Assembly (NCBI RefSeq): GCF_019320115.1
Contig: NC_089591.1
Location: 22,236,502 to 22,300,501 of the forward strand
Source of the DNA: Miscanthus floridulus
Taxonomy: Eukaryota > Streptophyta > Magnoliopsida > Poales > Poaceae
Length of the DNA: 64,000 nt
Reading direction: 5' to 3'
Of the stretch, positions 1-11,350 are shown one piece after another. The notes beneath the pieces are model-generated. The model saw only the letters and a list, made by a program, of their open reading frames with translations. It did not search any database and was not told where the DNA came from. Each line of letters starts with the position of its first letter. Position 1 is the first letter of the stretch. The translations under genes and the position numbers were made by a program.

Positions 1-310
1 TCAATCAAGGTATGTACTGAAACAATGAAAACACAAGAAATGTTACAAATGTTTCATAGTCATGTTTCACATGTTTCATGATCTCGTTGCATAGTATTAA
101 CTAACCTTGTTTCACTAAGTGAGTGGCACATGTTGCACTTAAGTGTTGCACACTTTACATTTCATAAAAGAACAACACACATGAAATATACAACATGTTG
201 CAATGTTTCGAAATTATGTTTCATGTGCTATAAGTTCATGAAGGGATGAATGATGCTCATGTTCATGAAATGCAGTGCAAATGTGGAAGCTAAACACCAG
301 GGGTGTTACA
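1..310 (-). repeat. Tekay-1 3' LTR (partial, terminal part only)
   Basis: This is nearly identical to 10385-10696, the start (in element orientation) of the 5' LTR. It ends with ..GGTGTTACA, the complement of the TGTAACACC LTR start, next to the polypurine tract. The rest of this LTR lies left of the window. Confidence 0.92.
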
Positions 311-346
311 GCCCTTCCCCCTTATAAAAATCTCGTCCCGAGATTT
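311..346 (-). promoter_or_regulatory. Tekay-1 polypurine tract with adjacent hairpin
   Basis: On the minus strand AAGGGGGAAGGGC abuts the 3' LTR start, the expected plus-strand priming site for reverse transcription. Just upstream in the element is a perfect 8-bp inverted repeat (AAATCTCG at 328-335, CGAGATTT at 339-346) with a 3-nt loop. Tekay-2 has the same hairpin next to its own tract. Confidence 0.8.
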
Positions 347-596
347 AAAAAGCATACCATTGTTGATAGAATTCCTTATAACCATCCCTCAAATAATCTT
401 CCCTTTCCCACGTTGCATCGCGTTCACTACCCTGATTGCTCCACATGACTTTGTAGAACTTGACTACCCGACTCCGAGTCACTCGCTCACGAGTGTCAAT
501 CACTCGAACCGGCTTTTCTTCAAAGGTCAAATCTGATTTTAACTCGATATCCCCCAATGGAACTCTCTCTTCAGGGACGCGAAGACATTTCTTCAA
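345..596 (-). pseudogene. Tekay-1 pol C-terminus: chromodomain
   Basis: This is the last part of the Tekay-1 polyprotein. The segment contains KFYKVMWSN and ATWEREDYLRDGY, the conserved core and C-terminal helix of chromodomains fused to chromovirus integrases. In this family the chromodomain is thought to direct integration into heterochromatin. It follows the integrase C-terminal region directly: a TAA at the junction stands where related copies read FHVSQLKKCL, so one Gln codon became a stop and the frame otherwise continues. The ORF ends in YAF at a TAA that overlaps the hairpin before the polypurine tract. Identification is firm; the protein cannot be made as part of pol because of upstream breaks. 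Confidence 0.88.
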
Positions 597-1744
597 TTAG
601 GATACATGAAAGACATTGAAGATAGCGCTCATCTCAGGAGGTAATTGAATCTTGTACGCCACTTTACCACTTTGTCCAATGATTTCAAACGGACCAACAT
701 ATCTCGGCGCAAGCTTTCGCTTCACACCAAAGCGTTTGACACTCTTCATAGGTGAGACTTTTAGATAAACGAAGTCTCCAACTTCGAACTCAATAGGTTT
801 CCTACGTCGATCAACATAACTTTTCTGCCTAGCTTGAGCTGTGGCCATGTGGGTTTGGATAGTACGGACTTGTTCTTCAGCTTCTTGAACGAAATCAATT
901 CCATAATATCTCCTTTCACCGGCTTCTACCCAGTTCAACGGGGTTCTACACTTCCGGCCATACAAAGCTTCAAACGGTGCCATCTTTATGCTCTCTTGAT
1001 AACTATTATTGTACGAGAATTCAGCTAGGGGAACCATTTTTCCCATGAGCCCTTAGCCGAGATAACACACGCTCTCAACATATCTTCTAAGATTTGATTC
1101 ACTCGTTCAGTTTGCCCATTAGTTTGCGGATGATAGGCAGAACTTCTTACGAGCTTAGTCCCTAATAATCCGTGTAAGTGCTCCCAAAAGCGAGCAGTGA
1201 ACTGTGGTCCTCTATCTGAGACAATAGTACGAGGGATCCCATGAAGTCGGACTATCTGGTTGAAGTACAACTCCACGTAGTCGGTTGGACGAAAGTCTAT
1301 GCGGACAGGAATAAAGTGTGCCGACTTGGTCAGTCGGTCCATAATTACCCAAATTGAGTTAAAATTCCTCTGTGTGGTAGGGAGTCCAACTATAAAATCC
1401 ATACTTATCTCTTCCCATTTCCAACCTAGAATAGAGAGTGGCTGAAGTAATCCAGCTTTCATGTGCACAGCCTTGACCCGACAACAAGTGTCACACCTAG
1501 CCACATAAGCGGCTATCTCTTTCTTCATTTTGGTCCACCAAAATCGAGGCTTTAAATCATGATACATTTTACTACTACCAGGATGAATAGATAGTTTAGA
1601 GGAATGAGCTTCAGATATGATTTGATTTCTAAGCTCTCTATCCTTCGGAACTACCAACCTATCCTTGAACCATAACACGCCGTCCTCATCTACTCGAAAA
1701 TGTTTGGTTTCTTGCTCTTTCATCTTGCGCTTGATGTGAAACAC
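597..1744 (-). pseudogene. Tekay-1 integrase (zinc-binding, catalytic core, C-terminal region)
   Basis: Integrase inserts the element cDNA into host DNA. The N-terminal HHCC zinc-binding motif is present (HSSKLSIHPGSS.. then ARCDTCCRVK). The D,D-35-E catalytic core is complete, with the first Asp in ISMDFIVGLP, the second in VSDRGPQF and the Glu in NGQTERVNQ. The GPY/F-type C-terminal region follows (LAPRYVGPFEI). The frame is broken once around 1030-1046, where WEKWFP runs into a stop and the sequence resumes as LAEFSYNNS one frame over, consistent with a one-base deletion. Apart from that and the junction stop at about 597 it is the best preserved part of this copy. In the polyprotein it lies between RNase H and the chromodomain. 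Confidence 0.92.
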
Positions 1745-2679
1745 ACCTGCATCTATCTTCTATAGCTCGATAATTTGACTCTATAGAGTACAACTGACAG
1801 TGATGTTGTGTAGGACTGCAGGATGAAGGAGCTTTGACAAATGGACATCACTCTCAATCAACGAGTGGCAATGAGACTTTCTGCTTAAGGCATCCGCGAT
1901 GACGTTTGCCTTGCCCGGGTGATAGTGCACTTGAAGGTTATAATCTTTGATCAACTCAAGCCATCTTCTCTGACTGCATATTTAACTCTAGGTTGAGTGA
2001 AGATGTACTTGAGACTTTTATGATCAGTGTAGATGTTGCACACATTGCCAAGTAGATAATGTCTCCAGGCCTTCAAAGCATGAACAACTACAGCGAGTTC
2101 CAAGTCATGCGTTGGATAATTCACTTCATGCTTCCGAAGTTGGTGAGAGGTATAAGCGATGACTCTACCCTCTTGCATAAGAACACCTCCTAACCCAATA
2201 CCTGATGCATCATAGAACACATCAAAAGGTTTCTCGATATCCGGTTGTGCCAAAACCGGAGCCGATGTTAGAAGAGTTCGTAGGGTATGGAAAGCCGCAT
2301 CACACTCAGGAGTCCAGACAAACTTCATGTCTTTTTGCAGCAATCGAGTCATAGGCTTGGCTATTTTAGAGAAATCTGGGATGAAGCGACGATAATAGCC
2401 AGCCAACCCTAGAAAACTCCGAACCTCGTGCACCGAGATGGGAGCCTTCCAGTTCAATACTTCTTGCACCTTGGTGGGATCAACCATAATTCCACCATCG
2501 GACAACACATGTCCAAGAAAAGGTACCTCACGAAGCCAAAATTCACATTTGCTGAACTTTGCATACAGATGGTGTTCTCGCAATCTAGTAAGAACCACTC
2601 GCAAATGTTCAACATGATCTTCTTCATTCTCAGAATAGACTAGGATGTCATCTATAAATACCACCACAAATTTGTCCAA
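1745..2679 (-). pseudogene. Tekay-1 reverse transcriptase C-terminal half and RNase H
   Basis: The RT active-site box reads [13 protein letters not shown] (FIDD form of YxDD), followed by the thumb ([29 protein letters not shown]) and RNase H. RNase H shows its first Asp in VFYDASG, the Glu in [13 protein letters not shown] and the next Asp in [11 protein letters not shown]. The readable frame runs to about 1951. Between 1745 and 1950 the RNase H to integrase linker (HYHPGKAN.. and LLHPAVLHN..) is recognisable but frameshifted. Function by family: it copies element RNA to DNA and removes the RNA strand. The catalytic residues seen are all in place, so inactivity here comes from frame breaks. 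Confidence 0.9.
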
Positions 2680-3294
2680 CTCAGGGCATAAACACTGAAT
2701 TCATCATGATACATAAAATGTGCGGGGGCATTAGTCAAGCCAAAAGACATAACCAGATACTCATATAGACCATATCTTGTAGACAATGCAGTTTTTGAGA
2801 CTATCCTCAGGCCGAATTTTGATTTGATGATACCCAGATCTCAAATCAATCTTGGAAAAGACTTTTGCTTTAGATAACTGATCAAACAATATATCTATGC
2901 GTGGCAGAGGGTACTTATTCTTGATTGTAACTGCATTCAAGGGTCTATAATCTACACACATGCATAGAGATTGATCCTTCTTCTTCACAAAGATGGCTGG
3001 GCACCCCCACGGAGATGAACTAGGGCGGATAAGGCCTTTCTTTAGCAGTTCATTCAACTGGGTCTTAAGTTCAGCTAGTTCATTGGGAGGCATTCTATAT
3101 GGCCTTCTAGAGATGGGAGCTATACCAGGAAGCAACTCTATCTTGAATTCTACTTCTCGATCCGGGGGCAATCTAGGCAAATCATCAGGGAAAACATCCG
3201 GAAAGTCACACACGACAGGGATATCTAGCCAGAGACTTTGCTTGCACCGTATTGGTTGTGCAAGAAAGATTGATGTCTCGGGGTAACTGTACAA
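2680..3294 (-). pseudogene. Tekay-1 reverse transcriptase N-terminal half (fingers and palm)
   Basis: The segment starts in the protease-RT linker ([26 protein letters not shown] is the usual gypsy signature; here cite [19 protein letters not shown]). It continues with [49 protein letters not shown] and the first catalytic Asp in [15 protein letters not shown]. After IRPEDS a frameshift ends the frame; the expected [12 protein letters not shown] block is readable in another frame at about 2690-2760, just before the FIDD box. It belongs to the same polyprotein as the neighbouring segments. Confidence 0.9.
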
Positions 3295-4372
3295 GAAAAC
3301 CCTCCTGATTACCAGGATCTCTGAGCATAACTACCCTAGTCGATGTATCGATAAGCACTCCATGATGGCTCATCCAGTTCATTCCCAATATCACATCGAT
3401 ACCTAGCCCCGGTAAAACTACCAGATCAATCTGATAACTTCGCCCCTCTATCACAAATTGTACATCCCCAACTACCAGCTTGGTTGGGATAATACCACTG
3501 GCAGCCCTAATACAATAGCCCTCACCCTCAACAGTATATGTTTTCTGCATAAACTTGGATGCAAATGATGGACTAATGAAGGAATGCGAAGCACCTGAAT
3601 CAAATAGTACAACTGCGGGGTGTTGGTCAATCAGAAACTTACCGGTAGTCACTACCTCACCTGAAGGGATCTCAGTAATATTAGTGTGGTTCACTTGTCC
3701 TTGACGGCCACCCTGGTAATTATTCTTCTTAGGGTAAGGGCATTCCCTTGCCCAGTGGCCTGTCTTGTTGCAATTCCAGCATGGCATGTTGCTTGGTGGA
3801 GCCCTGGAACTGCCCTGACTAGTAGTGCCCTTGGGAAGAGCAACTGTAAATGCCTTGCGGAACCCAGTCTTGGCGGGATTCTTTCTCTGTGGTGGGTGAA
3901 ACTTGGCGGCTGACGCTGGAGGATGGAATGAAGTCCTTTGTGCGACGGGAGCCTTAGATTGTGAGGCACCCACCTCATAGGCCCTCTTACGACTTTTCAA
4001 AGCCGCATATACAGCATTGTTGTTCTCTTGCGATAAAGCATCACTCACAAACTCATTAAAATGAGCGCACTTGCAATTGCCCATGGTCTTCATCAGTTTG
4101 GGGCTAAGTCCTCGCTTGAAGCTTGCAATCTTCTTGGCATCTGTGTCCACAAACTCGGTAGCATACCTTGCAAGGTTGTTGAAAGCTTGCAGGTATTCGT
4201 TCAGGCTCTTGCTTCCCTGAGTCAGCTTCATGAACTCTGTATGTTTGATCACCATAAGACCTAGGAGGAATGTAATTTCCCCTAAAAGCAGACTTGAACT
4301 GATCCCAAGTGATTTGGGCATTAGCAGGCATAGTGGACCGATGATGACTCCACCAGATGCCAGCAGGCCCAT
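3206..4372 (-). pseudogene. Tekay-1 gag C-terminus, CCHC zinc knuckle and aspartic protease
   Basis: Gag capsid sequence (MKLTQGSKSLNEYLQAFNNL, FKRGLSPKLMK) runs into a CCHC zinc knuckle, CWNCNKTGHWARECP, which binds genomic RNA during packaging. The retropepsin follows with active site VVLFDSGASHSF and the flap/hydrophobic end LPGLGIDVILGMNWM. The DSG triad is intact, unlike in Tekay-2. At about residue 375 the sequence passes into the protease-RT linker, overlapping the next segment in another frame. The upstream end overlaps the gag N-terminal frame at 4104-4372, so there is one frameshift within capsid. Confidence 0.92.
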
Positions 4373-4712
4373 GAAGTTGGTGCGATGCGTACTCAGTTTT
4401 TAGCACCTCAGTCAAGCGGAGCAGACGGAACTTCTGCTCGAGAGTATTCAACCACTCATCAGCTTGTAGAGGCTCCTCAGCCTCCTTGAAGATTGGGGGT
4501 TTCAGTGTCAAGGAAATCCTTGAAATCACTGTATTGATTTGGATCCGGTCCTTGTCGTGGACCACGGCCATCACGATTCAGCAATCGTACAGGAGGGCCT
4601 CGGCCATAGTGCGCTGTCCTTCCGCAAGCATTGCTATAAGTTCCGTGGGTGTGGGTGGTGGTGGCGGAAGATCATCATCATCACTCGCACCGATGGAACA
4701 AGTATGAGGCAT
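4104..4712 (-). pseudogene. Tekay-1 gag N-terminal part
   Basis: The likely gag start is the ATG at 4712 (minus), preceded directly by TTGTGTAG, an AG|ATG arrangement also seen in Tekay-2. The N-terminus is acidic then proline-rich (DDDDLPPPPPTP) and leads to the capsid block KPPIFKEAEEPLQADEWLN, LRLTEVLKTEYASHQLHGPA and WDQFKSAFRGNYIPP. A TGA interrupts it near 4580 and the capsid frame shifts near 4260. Tekay-2 gag aligns along the full length, which supports the start and the reading. Gag forms the virus-like particle in which reverse transcription occurs. Confidence 0.85.
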
Positions 4713-5831
4713 CTACACAATGCGCAACCAGTAATTATTGATGATGTCAGCACATTGGAGAGGAACAACATAATCGTGCCAAACTGTATTTACTAACGAG
4801 AATGAAAACTTCATATAATAAACAGAGGCAATAATTCATTCTCCAATCACCACATCATCAAGTAGATTACTAGCGCCATACGCAGTGCATTCCAACATGG
4901 CAAGTTTTCAACTTTACCATAACGTTACGCATCCCGAAGGGAGCGAATTAAAGTACATTTCAAGTATGACTGCAAAAGCTTAACTATTGAGACTTGCTAA
5001 CGAACTACTCGTCGAAGTGATCACTGTCCACATCGGAGACACCTTGGACTTCTTCTGGGTATTCCTCTCCTTCTAACTTCTTGCCGAGAGATTTCACTTT
5101 ATACTTGGGATAAGCAATTATAAGGGAGGGAAGTAATGCAATATGAATGTCATGAGTGAATATGATGCATGCTCGTTTCGTACGTCCTCACAAACCTAAG
5201 AAAATTTAAGCTTTAGCGGAATATACGGTGGCATACATATGTTCTCTCAAATAGCGGTAACTAGTCGATCTACACGGTGTGTTGTTAGCGTACCTACAGA
5301 AAAACTTCATTGCAGCCCAACCCAATAAGATGTAATGCTAATTACACAAGCAGTACAAAGATACTTTCCATATATACATCCCCCGATATATATACTTCGG
5401 CATCCAAACTACCCTGAGAAATGTACCCACAATTAAGTACTTTCATATATACATGTATGCAACATGTAAATACTCCAGTAACCACAACTAGCTCTCCCCT
5501 AGACCAACGGTTGGACTGGTCATGCTCTCACAACTCACTCTTACCTTAGCGTAGAGGCAATTGATCCATACATTACCATTCAAACGAATGGTATCCATGC
5601 AATATCATGCCGCATGGATGACGAAATAGAGACAATCAATTCCCCCAAGTTAGTAATTATATATAAGCCACCTAGAAGTCCTTAAGTGGGCTATAAGGGA
5701 TGTGATCACCAGTATACCATAAAATTTTTGATTTTTGAACACTTATATATAACTATAAGTTTTGAAAACCATTTTAACAACAAAAGCTTTTTGTTTTAAA
5801 TAACTGTAAGACATGTTTAATGTTGAATCTA
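4713..5831 (-). other. Tekay-1 5' leader with remnant of a leader ORF
   Basis: This is untranslated leader between PBS and gag. At 5005-5110 (minus) a short frame ends in GVSDVDSDHFDE and TAG. The same acidic ending, GVSDIDSDHPKE, closes the leader ORF of the Tekay-like fragment at 54137-54320. I read this as the 3' end of a leader ORF whose front is deleted or decayed here. The rest (5110-5831) has no coding signal I can support. Confidence 0.6.
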
Positions 5832-5843
5832 GCTCTGATACCA
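5832..5843 (-). promoter_or_regulatory. Tekay-1 primer-binding site (tRNA-iMet)
   Basis: GCTCTGATACCA on the plus strand is TGGTATCAGAGC on the element strand. It is the standard 12-nt match to the 3' end of plant initiator tRNA-Met, two bases from the LTR end. Confidence 0.93.
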
Positions 5844-6206
5844 GCTATCACAGAACCGACCAATTTATAAGAGCACAAGTACAAAAACAATCGCCGAAAC
5901 GATCAAATTCTCGAACTTGAGCCCATATAAACCCGGTAGTCAACCGAAATCTCGAAGGATTTCAAACCAACTTGCATGCAACCAAGATCACAGTAATTCA
6001 ACATAACATATCGTACGTTACAACATTTCGCATACGTTCGCAAATAGGTTACATCATCACAGAGTCATTGTTATTACAAAACAAGTCTTGTAAACATGTG
6101 GAAGCAAATAGTTTAACTCACACACCGAGTTCAAATACACATACTGGTTTGCTGATCACGGACCGCAAAAGCATTCAGATAAGAGAAAGGAGATCATGCC
6201 CATGAT

Positions 6207-6268
6207 CTAGTCCTCATCACCCGCCGGGTGGAGACAATACTTGCAGAATCCCTGATATAGGAGGTCAT
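6207..6268 (-). other. Tekay-1 LTR split ORF, putative exon 2 (CxxC acidic tail)
   Basis: Directly after TTGTTGCAG (acceptor-like) the minus strand reads 62 nt to a TAG. If joined to the upstream block in phase 1 it encodes a tail ending GFCKYCLHPAGDED. Tekay-2 has a block of exactly the same length in the same place, ending GYCKNCLAPAVDED. Eleven of the 20 residues agree and several others are conservative (L/V, L/M, Y/F, F/Y, D/N), with no indel. This is protein-level conservation rather than plain DNA identity. The function is unknown. The pair of cysteines resembles half a zinc ribbon, but one CxxC alone does not show metal binding. Confidence 0.55.
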
Positions 6269-6611
6269 CTGCAACAAGAGGGAATAAACCCTGAGTACGG
6301 GAATGTACTCAGCTAGACATACCCGTCGAAAACCAAACAAATGACACCAAGGATTATGCATAGCTTAATGTAGTGGAGCTGGCTGACACTTTCTTTTTGC
6401 AGAAAAGCATAAGTAATAATGATCAACCCTTAACCTGAACTAGCAGTAACTTTTTAGCCATTAACCTGTCATCTATATTAGCACCTGTACTAAGCAATCA
6501 TTTTATTAGGGTGCAAACATTAATAACCATATCAGGTATTCATTGTGGCAACCTTATCATCATCCATTTAACCATATTGTTAAGTTAATTGAATCTACGT
6601 TGCCGCTGCTC

Positions 6612-7165
6612 AGTCAAGTTCTCACTATCCGGGAGAGACGGCGATTCGAATCGATTCCCATCCAGCTGGAGGGGTATTCCTAAACACAAACCCTGCTTCC
6701 CCCGTCAGGGTCGCAACAAGTCACCTTTGGTACAATTCAGGAGTCGCGGGTCCAAATAGATCGGCATTCTCAGAGAACCACTCTGCCAAGGTTGTTTGGG
6801 ACTCTAACCCGCCTTGGACTTATGCCAATGGCTCTCCGCACATCCTTACTACCTCCAGAGTGCCGCCACTGCTCGCGTTCCCGGCCTGAATCGAGCTACT
6901 AGGCTTCGCGGTCGGAACGACTTACTCGGCCAGCTAAGTATTAGGCTGCGTTCAACATGACATGAGGACGTACAGCGTATCGGTCCTTAAACGACTCAGA
7001 CAGAGTCACTATGTTCAAACCTACACAAGACCCCGCCCGGTCTTAATTCATTATTCACATGGTTCTTTTCCACGATAGCAAATATAGCCAACCGTGATCC
7101 ACCTCATCCTAAAGCTCGCAGGTGACAGGAAATCACCTGACTTCTACCGCACTAAGCATGGCTAA
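6612..7165 (-). repeat. Conserved non-coding LTR core (Tekay-1 copy)
   Basis: This segment matches 26097-26660 and 35882-36440 (Tekay-2 LTRs) and about 57135-57740 (third LTR family) through blocks such as ACCGGTAGAAGTCGG, GTTGTACCAAAGGTGACCT and CCGGATAGTGAGAACTTGACT. No reading frame is conserved. It lies inside the putative intron of the LTR split ORF. Confidence 0.75.
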
Positions 7166-7340
7166 GCATTTAACCCGTTCCTGAACTTAAATAGGATTCC
7201 AGTGTGATATCTGGACAAGGAAGGATATATAATGCAGCAATTGGTTTCAACCAATTCCTATACTTAATGCATCATCAACAATAAAAGATACTCAATGTAT
7301 TTGTGAAAACATAGGAGGCTTAATATGCTCCGGGGCTTGC

Positions 7341-7492
7341 CTTTCAGGAACGAGGAAGGCTGGTGGTCAGGGCACTCGGGCAATTCCTCCGCGGCGACTG
7401 CTTCGTCGGCTTCCTGCACCTCGGGTTCCTCCTCCTGGTTGGCTCCCTCGAACTCCAGCAACAGTCACTCCCTCCGGCACACCTATTGCATG
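7341..7492 (-). other. Tekay-1 LTR split ORF, putative exon 1
   Basis: The minus strand after TTCATGCAATAG (acceptor-like) contains a glutamate-rich frame ending LPECPDHQPSSFLK, then AAAG|GCAAGCCCC, a GC-type donor. Tekay-2 has LPECPDHQPSTFVK at the same place with the same donor. Near the start of this copy an indel shifts the frame (152 nt here, 153 nt in Tekay-2), so the first dozen codons read in another frame. No in-frame Met lies inside the block, so either an upstream exon or read-in from the preceding sequence would be needed. Confidence 0.5.
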
Positions 7493-8959
7493 AATGCGCA
7501 AGATAAATATCATGGATGCACATGTACGAATGTCAGGGATGCTCGGGGAATGCACATGTTCGCTGTAGTTTGCATATTCCAACTTAAGCCCTATTCAAAT
7601 CACTTTCACTTACCACGTTTATATAACCTAAGGTATAATTGCTCATCTTCCGTTAATGACCTAGCACCTGCACCTAAGCATATTCTCAAGTTAGGCTAAC
7701 CCCTAAAACAATTAATGAGAACATTGCACAAGCATACACTCAAGCATTTGTATTACAACCAAATGGAGACTATATATCGGTACAGTAAACTAGCCATAAC
7801 TGGAGATTTATAAATCCAATTGATATGCAACAAGACAACCTGGAAAGCTTATAAAATTGTCTACAAAACATTTTCAGACCTCAAAGCATGATTCTAACCT
7901 TTACTAGGTCGAACTCATAAATCAATAGAACTCTGTCCTCACAAGGCAGAGAACAAGCAAAGACTGGAACCTAACTTTAAACAGCTGTAGTTTCTAAACT
8001 ACTAGGCCAAATGCCCTCAAATTTTGATAGGAAGCTAGATACATAAGTTATCTACAGCTTTTGTATTCATCACAATCACATAAAACCAAATTATCATGGG
8101 GAACTTTCCAAGGTCCCCAGATCTGTCCAGAGGGACATGATGCAACAAATAATTATTAACTTATGATATAAACACTTAATTGGACAAAACCAACTTTACT
8201 GACATATCACACATATCACAAGCACACCAGAAAGTAGGGTGTTTATCCCCAAAACATTTCTTTTAATACCTTTCTTAATTTATTTAATTAATTAGTGGAA
8301 ATAGTAAACATATAAGAAAATTATACCATTAATTCTACAAAACTTACAGTAGACACTACATGCTCTAAGTAGACTACCATAAAAATTTCACACCATTTGG
8401 GTAAGTATAACAACCTACACAAAAATGGTAAGGCAGAATGACTTAAAATGGCATAATTAGGAAACCTTAGTGAAAAGTGTCAAGCAATAGATTTCATATT
8501 TTTCCTAGCATCTATAAGGTACCAAGATACTACCTACCAAGTTTCATGGCCATAGGATTCATAGATAATTTACAAAAATTCCCACAAGTATCTACCAATG
8601 AAAAAGGAAAAATCTATAACTCAAAAACTACATATGCAATGTCTCTCAAATTTTAACCAGAGCTTCTACTAAGCAGTACTAGCTTACCCACAAAATTTCA
8701 CAATTTTTGGATCACAGAAACTCAAGATAAAATTCAAACAAGTTTGCATGTATCCAAAAACACATTTCAAAGTCCTATTTAATTCATCAAAAATTTCTAA
8801 AACATGTGCTCATATAATATTTTTGTTAAATACTAGACATGACTAGGAACTTCACAAAATTGGAACCATATCCTTTGGATCTACCAAACTTGAGTGACAT
8901 ATTTTTGAATCTATACACCAAACTGTGAAAAACAGTTAAACAAAACAATTAAGGAAACC

Positions 8960-9800
8960 ATTTCACTGATGTTGGGCCGGCCCGAGGAAATGGCGGCCCA
9001 AGAACACGCGCTGGCACGTGGCCCAGACAACGGCAGCGGCCCACTGCTGGGCTCCCGCTTTCAGCCGCGGCAGCTGACAAGAGGGACCCGCGCGTCAGCG
9101 AGACAGGGCAGGGGAGAAGGAACGGCCGGTGGCGCAGTTCGCCGCCGGTGGCTTCTCCGGCGAAGGCAAAGGTGCCAACATGTTTGCCTCACCTAAGCGG
9201 ACCTAGGGGAACCTTCTATTGCAGCTACTGACGCTGCTAGCGGGGGTGGCGATGGCCACGGCGGCGCTCGGCCACGGCACGGCCGGCACCGGCGAGGCTA
9301 CGGCGCTATGTCCAGAACGGAAGGCGCTACGAGCATCAGCAGTGCACCTAGGATCTAGCGTAAGGCAGAGGAGGGGATGGGAGGGTCACGGTGGTGGTTG
9401 TCCGCGTGGAGCGACAACGCCGGCGAGGTCCTGCCATGGCTGCGGTGGGGGAAAACGGCGAATACGCCCTTACCGAGGCACGATCGACTCGACGGTGATG
9501 TGGAGATGGTAAAGGGAATCACGGCGAAGCTCTAGGTGAACGGGGCAACGTGTTTTTGCAACAGCGTGGAAGCTAGGCGAAGGCGAAGGTGCGGCTGGCA
9601 ATGGCGAATGGTTGCTTGCTTGGCGCAACACGTGGTGGAGGTGAAGAAAGGCGAACTGGAGCGATTGAGTGCGTCGGGCAGGCACGCGGGGTGCTCAAGA
9701 CGCGGCTGGCCATGCCAAGGCATCCACGACGCGTGGCCAGCGTGCTCAGGTGAGCAGCAATGTGCGGCACACACGCTTCGTCGCCTTTCTGAACCGGTCG
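8960..9800 (-). other. GC-rich block inside Tekay-1 LTR
   Basis: This is a strongly GC-rich island in an otherwise AT-rich LTR. Long open frames exist on both strands, as expected from GC richness, but none resembles a known protein and none matches the corresponding GC-rich block of Tekay-2. Position suggests the promoter and transcription-start area of the LTR, which is an inference. Confidence 0.4.
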
Positions 9801-10696
9801 GCCATGATCACTGAAGGTTTTCTGAAAACGCGATTCAGAGTTCATCTAGTCCGACTGACAGGCGAACATTGACACCGATTAACTCCTAAACCGTGACATT
9901 TTAGAGGAAACATTGAACATGAAAGTTGTAGCCCATACTTCCATCTTCAATTTCTATTTAAGTGCCAAGGACTAATTCCCAATGGATACAGAGTAAAATC
10001 GAGCCAAAGTCAGCTCCTTCAAACTGTAATTGCAATCAATACTTAGAAAAAATCTTAAGTGAAGAATCAGCCCTGATTTCTAGGCTTGTGGGTCCAAATT
10101 GAACATGTTGTGCACATTTTCATGAGATGGCCATAAAATAACTTTTGTTCCTTACATAATTCTCTACATCTTTGCTTTAGGTTGCTCCGACATGCAAACA
10201 TCCTAAACCACACTTTTTAAACAGTCAAACAAAAGGGTTCAGGGGTCAAATTTGGTCAACCATGACTTTGGAAACCTAATTAGTCAAAGTGACCAACATG
10301 AACAATGTTCCAAAAGACATTTTATGTGTAACTAAGTTACTTACAAGCATTTCTAGCCACACCACAGCATTGGTCACACAAGAATCAATCAAGGTATGTA
10401 CTGAAACAATGAAAAACACAAGAAATGTTACAAATGTTTCATAGTCATGTTTCACACGTTTCATGATCTCAGTTGCATAGTATTAACTAACCTTGTTTCA
10501 CTAAGTGAGTGGCACATGTTGCACTTAAGTGTTGCACACTTTACATTTCATAAAAGAACAACACACATGAAATATACAACATGTTGCAATGTTTCGAAAT
10601 TATGTTTCATGTGCTATAAGTTCACGAAGGGATGAATGATGCTCATGTTCATGAAATGCAGTGCAAATGTGGAAGCTAAACACCAGGGGTGTTACA

Positions 10697-11350
10697 GGAA
10701 TAGTCAATCCTAAGATGCAGATATCGGCTGATGAATACAGAGAGGTTAAAAATGTCATGATCAGCAGAAGAGCCGATACGAGTAGGGGGAAACATCAAAG
10801 GGTGGAGCGGCAAGGCCGCGAGTCACATCTCAGATCCTATTGAATAAGTGGTGGCGGTAGAAGGAAAAAGATTATTAGCAATGATTAGAGGATCAAGAAT
10901 ACCAGCATCAACTGGAAGAAGAGAGGTATGAAAGGAAGCAAGACGAATCACATTGGAATTGTCCTTTCTTCAGATACTGCTTGGAACGAAGGTTTGAAAT
11001 TGCCTACCAGACATGACTGTCTGGAATGCAGTAATCAATATTGGGAGTATAGGCAATCTCAAATCAACCACCGGTCTATCCATGGCCAGAATGTGTATCA
11101 TCATAATAACATGGATTGGCGCTTAAAAAATAAAAGTATTCATGATCAGTTGGGAAAGAGAGTTGTTAACCAAGACTGGGCTGATCATGAAGAAGGAAAC
11201 AACCAGAGGGAATATGTTTGGCAGGAAGGCCAATGGTGCCCTAGAGGTTTAACAAGAAGCCAGAAGAGAAGAGTGCAATGCCTAAGGAATAAGGAGTGGA
11301 ACAAGCTCAGCCATCTAGTGAAACTCAAGTGTGGTGTACCAAGCAAATAG
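10697..11350 (+). pseudogene. Copy A gag, C-terminal part
   Basis: The sequence begins IVNPKMQISADEY, in the middle of gag where Tekay-1 inserted. It continues into a Cys-rich motif (HWNCPFFRYC.. then LPTRHDCLEC), which in copy B has the spacing CX5CX12CX2C, unlike a retroviral CCHC knuckle. A one-base insertion after the second Cys shifts the frame in this copy. The following region is basic and aromatic (GKRVVNQDWADHEE, REYVWQEGQWCPRGLTRSQ). The family role would be RNA packaging in the particle; the autonomous partner that supplies pol is not in this window. Confidence 0.75.

Larger units (their letters stand above)
1..10696 (-). mobile_element. Tekay-1: Ty3/gypsy chromovirus (Tekay/Del type), cut by window start
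   Basis: Reading the minus strand gives 5' LTR (5846-10696), a primer-binding site complementary to initiator tRNA-Met, a leader, gag, protease, RT, RNase H, integrase, chromodomain, a polypurine tract and the first 310 bp of the 3' LTR. The domain order and the C-terminal chromodomain place it in the chromoviruses; the long LTR fits the Tekay/Del lineage. All ORFs are interrupted by stops or frameshifts. Bases 1-310 and 10385-10696 align with two substitutions and two single-base indels, so the insertion is not ancient. It lies inside the gag of copy A; the other junction and target duplication are outside the window. Confidence 0.93.
5846..10696 (-). repeat. Tekay-1 5' LTR (4.85 kb)
   Basis: The LTR is bounded by the PBS on one side and by copy A gag sequence on the other. 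In element orientation it starts TGTAACACC; its other end reads TGTGATA, so the terminal CA is mutated. It contains a GC-rich block (about 8960-9800), an exon-like pair (7341-7492 and 6207-6268) and a roughly 560-bp core shared with two other LTR families (about 6612-7165). AT-rich stretches at 7700-8950 and 9870-10380 show no coding signal. Confidence 0.92.

Noticed and set aside
303..536. Plus-strand open frame over the Tekay-1 pol end
   Set aside because: It is a shadow of the minus-strand chromodomain frame, which has clear family motifs; the plus frame resembles nothing.
5836..5850. Possible tRNA gene at the GGTATCAGAGC matches (also 27408 and 41894)
   Set aside because: Only the 3'-end complement of tRNA-Met is present, at LTR borders; no cloverleaf. 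These are primer-binding sites.
8969..9872. Several overlapping open frames in the GC-rich block of the Tekay-1 LTR
   Set aside because: Open on both strands because of GC richness, with no family motif and no counterpart in Tekay-2.
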